Shown piece by piece: positions 1 to 4,397 of a stretch of 5,177 nt of DNA. The stretch covers positions 1-5,177 of the forward strand of contig JAPLUP010000579.1 in assembly GCA_026397575.1 (NCBI GenBank). Reading direction: 5' to 3'. The DNA comes from Candidatus Zixiibacteriota bacterium (GTDB lineage Bacteria > Zixibacteria > MSB-5A5 > CAIYYT01). A program made the position numbers and the translations under genes. The notes under the pieces were generated by a model. The model saw nothing but the letters and a program-made list of their open reading frames with translations. It was not told the origin of the DNA and searched no databases. Position 1 is the stretch's first letter. Every line of letters begins with the position of its first letter.

Positions 1-558
1 GCGGGCGATCTTGTCGATCTCGTCGACAAAAACGATTCCGGTTTCCGTCCGCTCTCTGTCGTAGTCCGCCGCTTGATACAGCCGCACCAGAATGTTCTCG
101 ACATCCTCGCCGACATAACCGGCCTCAGTCAGCACTGTGGCATCGGCGATACTGAATGGCACTGACAGCATTTTCGCCAACGTTTGTGCAAGCAGTGTTT
201 TCCCCGTACCGGTCGGACCGAGCATCAGGATGTTTGACTTCTCAAGCTCAACTTCCGCGGTAGCTTCGGGATTAAAAAGACGCTGGTAATGATTATAGAC
301 CGCTACCGATAAAGTTTTCTTGGCCTGTTCCTGACCGATCACATACTGATCCAGAAACGCCTTGATCTCTTTCGGCTTGTACAGCTTGAACGGTTGAGCC
401 GGAGCACGCTTAGAAGTCGTATCGGCGATCAGATCATGTGTCAGCGCAATGCACTCATCGCAGATGAAAGCATTGTAGCCAGAGAACAGCTTGCGGACAG
501 CAAAAGCGTCCTTGCCGCAAAACGAGCATCGTTCTGCGCGTTTGCTACCTGTAGGCAT
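1..558 (-). CDS. clpX: ATP-dependent Clp protease, ATP-binding subunit ClpX (C-terminal part beyond window)
   Basis: ClpX is a cytoplasmic hexameric AAA+ unfoldase that recognises tagged substrates, unfolds them with ATP and threads them into ClpP. The first 186 residues are visible. They hold an N-terminal zinc-binding domain with Cys11, Cys14, Cys33 and Cys36 (C-x2-C-x18-C-x2-C), a Walker A motif GPTGTGKT at 114-121, the pore-1 loop GYVGED at 147-152 and a Walker B motif VFVDEID at 176-182. The zinc domain next to a single AAA+ module separates ClpX from ClpA, ClpC and HslU. The start is ATG at 556-558, preceded by a good ribosome binding site and 17 bases after the clpP stop, so it is read as the third cistron of tig-clpP-clpX. 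The open frame reaches the left edge; sensor 2 and the IGF loop that docks on ClpP are not visible. Nothing in the visible part looks damaged. The assignment is firm. Confidence 0.97.
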   Translation of the reverse strand, partial: MPTGSKRAERCSFCGKDAFAVRKLFSGYNAFICDECIALTHDLIADTTSKRAPAQPFKLYKPKEIKAFLDQYVIGQEQAKKTLSVAVYNHYQRLFNPEATAEVELEKSNILMLGPTGTGKTLLAQTLAKMLSVPFSIADATVLTEAGYVGEDVENILVRLYQAADYDRERTETGIVFVDEIDKIAR

Positions 559-563
559 ATTGT

Positions 564-570
564 TCCTCCC
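564..570 (-). promoter_or_regulatory. Ribosome binding site of clpX
   Basis: Minus-strand GGGAGGA lies 5 bases before the ATG at 558, inside the 17-base clpP-clpX gap. It fixes the clpX start and shows that clpX has its own initiation signal. No promoter fits in the gap. Confidence 0.8.
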
Positions 571-575
571 GAGTC

Positions 576-1166
576 CTACGGCCGCTTCTCGTAGACCTCG
601 TCGATCAACCCGTAGGCCTTAGCATCTTCCGAGGACATAAAATAGTTGCGGTCGGTATCCTGCAAAATCTTCTCGATCGGCTGTCCTGTGTGTTTGGCCA
701 ACAACTCATTGAGACGCTGCTTGGCGTGAACGAGTTCCCGGGTTTGGATTTCGATATCGGTTACCTGGCCCTGAGTCCCACCCCAGGGTTGGTGGATCAT
801 AATCCGCGCATGCGGCAATGCCGCCCGCTTGCCTTGTTCCCCCGCGGCCAGCAGGAACGCTCCCATCGAAGCTCCCAGTCCCATGCACAGCGTGGAGACT
901 TTCGGCTTGATAAACTGCATCGTGTCGTAAATCGCCAGACCGGAGGTCACCGACCCACCCGGCGAATTGATATACAAAAATATGTCTTTGTTCTGGTCTT
1001 CCGCCGCCAGAAAAAGCATCTGGGCGATCACCAAGTTGGCGACATTGTCGTCAATCGGCGTACCAAGAAAAATGATTCGATCTTTTAGCAGACGAGAGTA
1101 AATGTCGTAGGCGCGTTCGCCGCGACCGGTGGATTCTACTACTATCGGGATGAGTTGATTGTGCAA
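576..1166 (-). CDS. clpP: ATP-dependent Clp protease, proteolytic subunit ClpP (TTG start, triad Asp replaced by Asn)
   Basis: ClpP forms the 14-subunit cytoplasmic peptidase chamber that degrades proteins delivered by ClpX. The 196-residue length is normal for the family. Visible family features are the N-terminal block [20 protein letters not shown], the oxyanion-loop region YINSPGGSV at 65-73, the nucleophile Ser100 in GASMGAF and His125 in MIHQP. Spacing from His125 places the third catalytic residue at 174, in DTDRNYF, where most ClpPs have DTDRD; here it is Asn, codon AAC (complement of 645-647). The neighbouring Asp172-Arg173 pair, which links the rings in well-studied ClpPs, is kept. 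The start is TTG at 1164-1166, chosen because AAGGAGG sits 7 bases upstream and the protein then begins as ClpP does, with no long propeptide. It lies 22 bases after the tig stop and 17 before clpX, so the three genes are probably co-transcribed. Confidence 0.97.
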   Translation of the reverse strand: MHNQLIPIVVESTGRGERAYDIYSRLLKDRIIFLGTPIDDNVANLVIAQMLFLAAEDQNKDIFLYINSPGGSVTSGLAIYDTMQFIKPKVSTLCMGLGASMGAFLLAAGEQGKRAALPHARIMIHQPWGGTQGQVTDIEIQTRELVHAKQRLNELLAKHTGQPIEKILQDTDRNYFMSSEDAKAYGLIDEVYEKRP

Positions 1167-1173
1167 AGCTGAT

Positions 1174-1180
1174 CCTCCTT
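1174..1180 (-). promoter_or_regulatory. Strong ribosome binding site deciding the TTG start of clpP
   Basis: Minus-strand AAGGAGG is a full anti-16S match placed 7 bases before TTG at 1166, in the 22-base tig-clpP gap. It makes the TTG start convincing although no ATG is available nearby. Confidence 0.85.
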
Positions 1181-1188
1181 GCGAACCA

Positions 1189-2481
1189 TCACCCTTCCGG
1201 CTCCACCAGCGGCGAGAATACCGTCTCGATGGTGGAACTGGCGGTGATGAATTCGATAACTTTGTGCTCCAGAATAGTTTCCTTCACGTCGGCAATGCGG
1301 TGGTTATCCGTAACCGATTTTCTTGCCTCTTCGAGTGTCATTTTGTAACTATCGGCAAATCGCTGCAACCACGTATCGATATCGGCTTGTTCCGCGCGAA
1401 TATTCTCTTTCTCGGCGATCTCCCGCAGCAAAATGTCCCAGCGAATCTGACGAATACCGATTGGCCGATAGTAGGTGCGCAGTTCCTCTTCGTTGACCGT
1501 CCCCTTGTTCCGCTCACGGCAGTCTTCCACCATGTTGTTCAGGAAGCGTTCCACGAGCGACTCGGGAAGGTCAAAACGGTTTTTATCGATAACTTCTTTG
1601 ATAACTTCCTCACGCAACTCTTCATTCGCCTTTTTGGTTTTGCGCTGCTGGATATCTTCTCTTAGCGCTTCTTTGAACTGCTCTTCCGTTGTGATATTCT
1701 CACCGAACTGCTTGAAGAATTCCTCATTCATCGGTATCAGATTGAGCTGTTTGATAGCTTTAACCCGCACCAAGAATTTAACCGTGTTCCCTGCAAAACG
1801 TTTGTCAAAATGATCCGCCGGATACGCAATCTCCGCCTCTCGCTGCTCATCAACTCTGATACCGGCCAGTTGCTTAAGGAATTGCTCCGCGACCGGGCCC
1901 GCGGTCAGTTCCAACTGCACTTCCTTAAATTCTTTCTCGCCAACACCGCTACCGCTGTCCGAAAGCACTTCCAGATCGGCGGTTACAAAATCATGCTCTG
2001 CTGCCGGACGGTCGACCGACTCCAACGAGGAATTCTTGCGCCGGATGTATTCCATCAGCTCTATGACCTCCCCCTCTTTCACCTGATCATCCGGCTTTTT
2101 GAGGGTGAGACCGGTGTACTTCTCAAGCTTTATCACCGGCTTGACTTCAAGTTCGGCCGTATATAAAAGCGGTTTGTCCTCAGCAAAATCGATATCGATG
2201 ATTTTCGGATAGGAAACCGGATCAAGTCCCGCTTGGGCAACTGCATCGGCATACGATTCATCCAGCAAGTCTTCCAGCACATCCTTGGCGGCGATTTTTG
2301 CGAACCGCGACTTGATTGCCGCAAGCGGCGCCTTGCCCTTGCGGAATCCGGGGATTACGGCTTCGGTTTTCAGCTTATGATAGATATCTTGGAATTTGCC
2401 TTGAACGAGATCGTGCGTGACTTCAATCTTCAGAGTGCGTTTGCACTTTTCCCCTTCAGTCAATTCGTAGGTTACCGGCAA
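1189..2481 (-). CDS. tig: Trigger factor, ribosome-associated chaperone (TTG start)
   Basis: Trigger factor binds the ribosome exit tunnel and shields nascent chains. The 430-residue length is usual for the family. The N-terminal ribosome-binding domain carries the signature GFRKGKAP at 45-52, the loop that contacts ribosomal protein L23. The middle part, roughly 150-245, is where the FKBP-type peptidyl-prolyl isomerase domain belongs; only its outline is recognisable, ending in KFLVRVKAI, and the usual D-F-x-G start and the aromatic active-site residues are not evident, so isomerase activity may be weak or absent (inference). The remaining charged helical part, about 250-420, fits the SurA-like chaperone arms. 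The start is TTG at 2479-2481, supported by AAAGGA 6 bases upstream and by an N-terminus of normal length. The gene begins only 19 bases after the CCA end of tRNA-Leu(AAG) and is followed by clpP, the classic tig-clpP-clpX order. Confidence 0.96.
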   Translation of the reverse strand: MPVTYELTEGEKCKRTLKIEVTHDLVQGKFQDIYHKLKTEAVIPGFRKGKAPLAAIKSRFAKIAAKDVLEDLLDESYADAVAQAGLDPVSYPKIIDIDFAEDKPLLYTAELEVKPVIKLEKYTGLTLKKPDDQVKEGEVIELMEYIRRKNSSLESVDRPAAEHDFVTADLEVLSDSGSGVGEKEFKEVQLELTAGPVAEQFLKQLAGIRVDEQREAEIAYPADHFDKRFAGNTVKFLVRVKAIKQLNLIPMNEEFFKQFGENITTEEQFKEALREDIQQRKTKKANEELREEVIKEVIDKNRFDLPESLVERFLNNMVEDCRERNKGTVNEEELRTYYRPIGIRQIRWDILLREIAEKENIRAEQADIDTWLQRFADSYKMTLEEARKSVTDNHRIADVKETILEHKVIEFITASSTIETVFSPLVEPEG

Positions 2482-2487
2482 GATAAA

Positions 2488-2493
2488 TCCTTT
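2488..2493 (-). promoter_or_regulatory. Ribosome binding site deciding the TTG start of tig
   Basis: Minus-strand AAAGGA lies 6 bases before TTG at 2481. The whole space between the tRNA CCA end (2501) and the start codon is 19 bases, so this site would sit near the 5' end of the tig message if the tRNA is cut out of a joint transcript. Confidence 0.75.
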
Positions 2494-2500
2494 CTGGTGA

Positions 2501-2587
2501 TGGTGCGAACGGGGGGACTCGAACCCCCACGGTTATTCACCACTAGATCCTTAGTCTAGCGCGTATACCAAATTCCGCCACGTTCGC
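2501..2587 (-). tRNA. tRNA-Leu, anticodon AAG, CCA encoded
   Basis: A complete class II tRNA can be folded by eye. The acceptor stem GCGAACG pairs with CGTTCGC without mismatch; the discriminator is A (2504) and CCA is encoded at 2501-2503. The D stem is GCG/CGC, with GAATTTGGTATA between. The anticodon stem CTAGA/TCTAG closes the loop CTAAGGA, which puts T at 33, AAG at 34-36 and G at 37. The long variable arm (GGT...ACC) and the T arm GGGGG-TTCGAGT-CCCCC follow. The long variable arm and A73 fit leucine. Anticodon AAG would read CUU, and CUC if A34 is deaminated to inosine; bacteria normally use GAG here. Its 3' end abuts tig, which suggests a joint transcript. The D loop has TATA where the neighbouring tRNA has TAGA. 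Confidence 0.93.
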
Positions 2588-2685
2588 ACGTCAAATTCGC
2601 TATAGACGCGAAATACACGCACGGAATCAATGTTTTCACCGCCAAAGTGCAAGCAGAAAATCCCGCGCGTCCGTCTCTCATTCTT

Positions 2686-2768
2686 TGCGAAAGGGGGGAC
2701 TCGAACCCCCACGACCGAAGTCACTGGATCCTAAGTCCAGCGCGTCTACCAAATTCCGCCACTCTCGC
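2686..2768 (-). tRNA. tRNA-Leu, anticodon UAG, no encoded CCA
   Basis: A class II tRNA of 83 bases. The acceptor stem GCGAGAG pairs with CTTTCGC with one G-T wobble, and the discriminator is A at 2686. The D stem is GCG/CGC. The anticodon stem CTGGA/TCCAG closes the loop CTTAGGA, giving anticodon TAG, which reads CUA and by wobble other CUN codons. The variable arm is a neat GAC-TTCG-GTC hairpin, and the T arm is GGGGG-TTCGAGT-CCCCC. The bases after the discriminator are AAG, so CCA must be added by the tRNA nucleotidyltransferase, unlike the neighbouring tRNA-Leu. The 5' end lies 7 bases after the stop codon of the integrase gene, marking the border between the chromosome and the integrated element. 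Confidence 0.95.
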
Positions 2769-2775
2769 ATCTTGA

Positions 2776-3825
2776 TTAACTTATTGTCACTGAATGAATA
2801 AGAGCTTTTCGAAGTTTAGAACCTTTTACCTTGGTGTCCAAAAAGTGTCTATCAGAAAACCTCAGCAATTCGACCGCATTCCTCTTATGGGCAGGACTCA
2901 GATGCGAATAGCGCAAAGTCACGTTGATGGATTTGTGACCCAGCAACTCTTTCACGGTCAGCAGGTCGACTCCAGCCATCACCAGGTGACTGGCGAATGC
3001 GTGCCGCAACTCGTGGAAAGTTAAGTCGCTGATTCCAACTCTCTTCACCGCGTTTTCGTGGGCCGTTCTCATCTTGCCGACAAGTTTACCACCTGCTTCG
3101 TCGAAAACACGTCCGGAAGCTCTCTGATGTTCAACCAAATAGTGAAATATGTAATCAGTCATTGGAACCTCTCGCCTGCCCCATTTTTTCTCATCGATGT
3201 AGATCAACCGATTCCGCAAATCAACATGCCCACAGCGCAGACTACGAATCTCCCTGTACCTCATGCCCATATTCAAGGCAAACTCCACGATTGGCCTGAT
3301 GTAGTCCGCACATTCATCTAAGAGACTCTTGATTTTCGAAAGTGTCAGATGGCGGATCCTGGCATTGTTCTTTCTGAACAATTTCACAAGCATAATTGGA
3401 TTGTCTTTTGCCAGGTTCCAGGCAACGGCCTTATTGAACATATGTTTGAGCAGAGCTACCTCGCGGTTGGTCGTAACATCAGAAACTGTCTTGATACGAA
3501 GAGCTTTGTAACGTTCCACATCGAGAACCGTTCTCTCGCTAAGTTTCTTCCCCGAAAAGACCTTGCTCAATCTATTAATGATAGTTTGGTCCGACTGCCA
3601 AGATTTCTTGTTTCCCCTGGACCACTCAAGACATATCTCACACAAACGATCAAACTTGACTGCCGGCCGTCTAATCTCGAGAAACTTGCCTTCCGCGATT
3701 TCTCCCTGTCTCTTGGCGAGAACTCTTCTTGCCAACTCGTAGTTTGTCCTAATAGCTTCGCGATACCGTCTTCCCTGCGAATAGTACTGAATGTAGTAAG
3801 TCTTATTTCTCTTGAAAATCGCCAT
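2776..3825 (-). CDS. Tyrosine recombinase / phage-type site-specific integrase
   Basis: This enzyme cuts and rejoins attachment sites to integrate or excise a mobile element. With ATG at 3823-3825 it has 349 residues, normal for the family. An N-terminal segment at about 1-50 (MAIFKRNKTYYIQYYSQGRR, then a basic stretch) resembles arm-site-binding domains. A helical core-binding domain covers about 56-140, and the catalytic domain about 160-325. All catalytic residues are present: Arg189 in NMGMRYREI, the hairpin Lys (213 or 214) before GRREVP, His271 and Arg274 in HELRH, His297 in LLGHKS and the nucleophile Tyr306 in LRYSHL. The frame is also open to a TTG at 3858, but the ATG gives the usual integrase N-terminus. 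The ATG lies one base after the upstream xis stop (TAATATG), with no clear Shine-Dalgarno site, so translation is probably coupled. The stop is 7 bases from tRNA-Leu(UAG), the likely integration locus. The enzyme looks intact. Confidence 0.95.
   Translation of the reverse strand: MAIFKRNKTYYIQYYSQGRRYREAIRTNYELARRVLAKRQGEIAEGKFLEIRRPAVKFDRLCEICLEWSRGNKKSWQSDQTIINRLSKVFSGKKLSERTVLDVERYKALRIKTVSDVTTNREVALLKHMFNKAVAWNLAKDNPIMLVKLFRKNNARIRHLTLSKIKSLLDECADYIRPIVEFALNMGMRYREIRSLRCGHVDLRNRLIYIDEKKWGRREVPMTDYIFHYLVEHQRASGRVFDEAGGKLVGKMRTAHENAVKRVGISDLTFHELRHAFASHLVMAGVDLLTVKELLGHKSINVTLRYSHLSPAHKRNAVELLRFSDRHFLDTKVKGSKLRKALIHSVTIS
2813..2841 (-). promoter_or_regulatory. Possible sigma-70-type promoter for tRNA-Leu(UAG), inside the integrase 3' end
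   Basis: On the minus strand TTGGAC (2836-2841) and TAAACT (2813-2818) are 17 bases apart, with transcription then starting about 40 bases before the tRNA. Both hexamers match the consensus only partly (3 and 4 of 6). The place is sensible because the integrase coding region occupies the DNA where a tRNA promoter is expected. Co-transcription with int is the alternative. Confidence 0.22.
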
Positions 3826-3826
3826 A

Positions 3827-4159
3827 TTATGGAATCGGATACTGTTTGTTGTTTTCAATCCACTCCATCACATCTTCTGTCGCGAATTTAACTCTTTTCC
3901 CCATTTTCACAAAAGAAATTTCTCGTTTCTGGGAGACCCAGGCGTCGATTGTGAAGATGCTGAGACCCCCAAATGCAGCGAGCTGTTTCTTGTCGAGGAA
4001 TTGCCCTTTTATGATGGATGGCTGGGCGTTTGAACGCTGCGTTGCTTGCTGGCTTCCGTTGTGGTTTTTCCTGACGGTTAGTTGCTCTTTTGAAGAGTAT
4101 CGCCCTTTGACAGCGTTCGAAACGAGTTTACATACGTGCAAGTCCCGAATCCGATACAT
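3827..4159 (-). CDS. MerR/excisionase-type helix-turn-helix protein, probable Xis (start uncertain)
   Basis: The C-terminal half, residues about 54-104 of a 110-residue frame, matches the winged helix-turn-helix excisionase family: FLDKKQLAAFGGLS is the first helical part, FTIDAWVSQ the recognition helix, FVKMGKRVKFATEDVMEWIE the wing and last helix. Such proteins bend attachment-site DNA and direct integrases toward excision; some are repressors instead. The stop TAA overlaps the integrase start region as TAATATG, so the two genes form a coupled pair. The first 48 or so residues have no family resemblance, no Shine-Dalgarno site precedes ATG 4157-4159, and the DNA there holds short inverted repeats, so the true start may be elsewhere or the original 5' end may have been lost. 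The presumed end of an IS21-like element is only about 10 bases upstream. The domain is well supported; the N-terminus and the Xis role are inferred. Confidence 0.75.
   Translation of the reverse strand: MYRIRDLHVCKLVSNAVKGRYSSKEQLTVRKNHNGSQQATQRSNAQPSIIKGQFLDKKQLAAFGGLSIFTIDAWVSQKREISFVKMGKRVKFATEDVMEWIENNKQYPIP
4026..4124. repeat. Cluster of short inverted repeats upstream of the xis DNA-binding domain
   Basis: Three small dyads occur within 100 bases: GCGTTTGAACGC at 4026-4037, CTCTTTTGAAGAG at 4085-4097 and GCGTTCGAAACG at 4113-4124. The first and third share GCGTT-y-GAA. They lie in the part of the xis frame that has no recognisable protein similarity, as would fit operator or recombinase arm sites, but they are short enough to arise by chance. 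Confidence 0.3.
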
Positions 4160-4181
4160 GTCAGTCGCTGTTGTGAAGGGC

Positions 4182-4235
4182 GGTCGAAAAGTGTACCAGT
4201 TGGCGGGATAAGGAGGCCGGTCTAAAAGTGTACCA
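4182..4235 (+). repeat. Two direct copies of an IS21-type terminal motif
   Basis: GGTCGAAAAGTGTACCA at 4182-4198 and GGTCTAAAAGTGTACCA at 4219-4235 differ at one base of 17 and are 37 bases apart. Multiple transposase-binding repeats at the ends are typical of IS21-family elements, and their position just before istA agrees with that. Confidence 0.75.
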
Positions 4236-4289
4236 TTCCAAATAACTCTCGATGGAGAAGTGCATCGGCTTTCATCGAGAGGGAAAGGA

Positions 4290-4397
4290 ATGAAGACAAT
4301 GTTTGAGTACGATCTGATTCGCTGGCTGTACTACCGAGAGGGGGTGAGCAGGCACAAGATCTCACGGCGGACCGGCCTGCACCGCACGACCATTAAT
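4290..4397 (+). pseudogene. Truncated IS21-family transposase IstA (N-terminal fragment)
   Basis: IstA is the DDE transposase of IS21 elements and works with the ATPase IstB. Only the N-terminal helix-turn-helix part remains: a start MKTMFEYDLIRWLYYREG followed by VSRHKISRRTGLHRTTI, in the pattern 'G-x-S-x-x-x-I-[AS]-R-x-T-G-L-x-R-x-T-[IV]' that opens IstA proteins. GAGGGAAAGG precedes ATG 4290-4292; a second in-frame ATG at 4299 and a GTG at 4260 are alternatives. The frame stays open to 4466, but after about residue 36 the translation (KLVLLLKAGAG...) no longer looks like IstA. The catalytic DDE domain and istB are absent from the window. The protein cannot be an active transposase. The family call rests on the helix-turn-helix pattern and on the terminal repeats just upstream. 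Confidence 0.6.

Larger units (their letters stand above)
4169..4397 (+). mobile_element. Left end and istA start of an IS21-like insertion sequence, interrupted
   Basis: The stretch starts near a TG at 4169-4170, the dinucleotide with which IS21 elements begin. It carries two copies of a terminal motif and then the first 36 or so codons of an istA-like gene. This is the standard left end of the family: terminal repeats, short leader, istA. The reading frame loses IstA character at about 4398, where an IS5-type element seems to start. The exact outer end is uncertain by some bases. Confidence 0.55.

Noticed and set aside
394..594. Plus-strand open frame of 66 codons opposite clpX
   Set aside because: It lies antisense to the clpX start and the clpP end and has no family resemblance; it is a shadow of the real genes.
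690..1088. Plus-strand and other minus-frame open frames across clpP
   Set aside because: They are antisense or out of frame to a clear ClpP and give arginine- and histidine-rich translations of no known type.
1159..2559. Several plus-strand open frames of 108-168 codons opposite tig
   Set aside because: They are antisense to trigger factor; their length follows from its codon use. The last one also runs through a tRNA gene.
2599..2630. Possible promoter for tRNA-Leu(AAG)-tig between the tRNAs (TTGATT with TATAGC)
   Set aside because: The hexamers are 20 bases apart, too far for a normal sigma-70 promoter, and the correctly spaced alternative GTCTAT is poor. A promoter is expected here but cannot be placed by eye.
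2501..2768. CRISPR-like or other repeat array from the shared tRNA blocks
   Set aside because: The two shared blocks are the conserved D and T arms of two tRNA-Leu genes.
3826..3858. Longer integrase starting at TTG 3856-3858
   Set aside because: It would overlap the xis end by 30 bases and add 11 residues before a typical integrase N-terminus; ATG at 3825 fits better.
3058..4211. Plus-strand open frames up to 180 codons opposite int and xis
   Set aside because: The minus strand encodes a complete tyrosine recombinase and a helix-turn-helix domain; the opposing frames have no domain and overlap one another.
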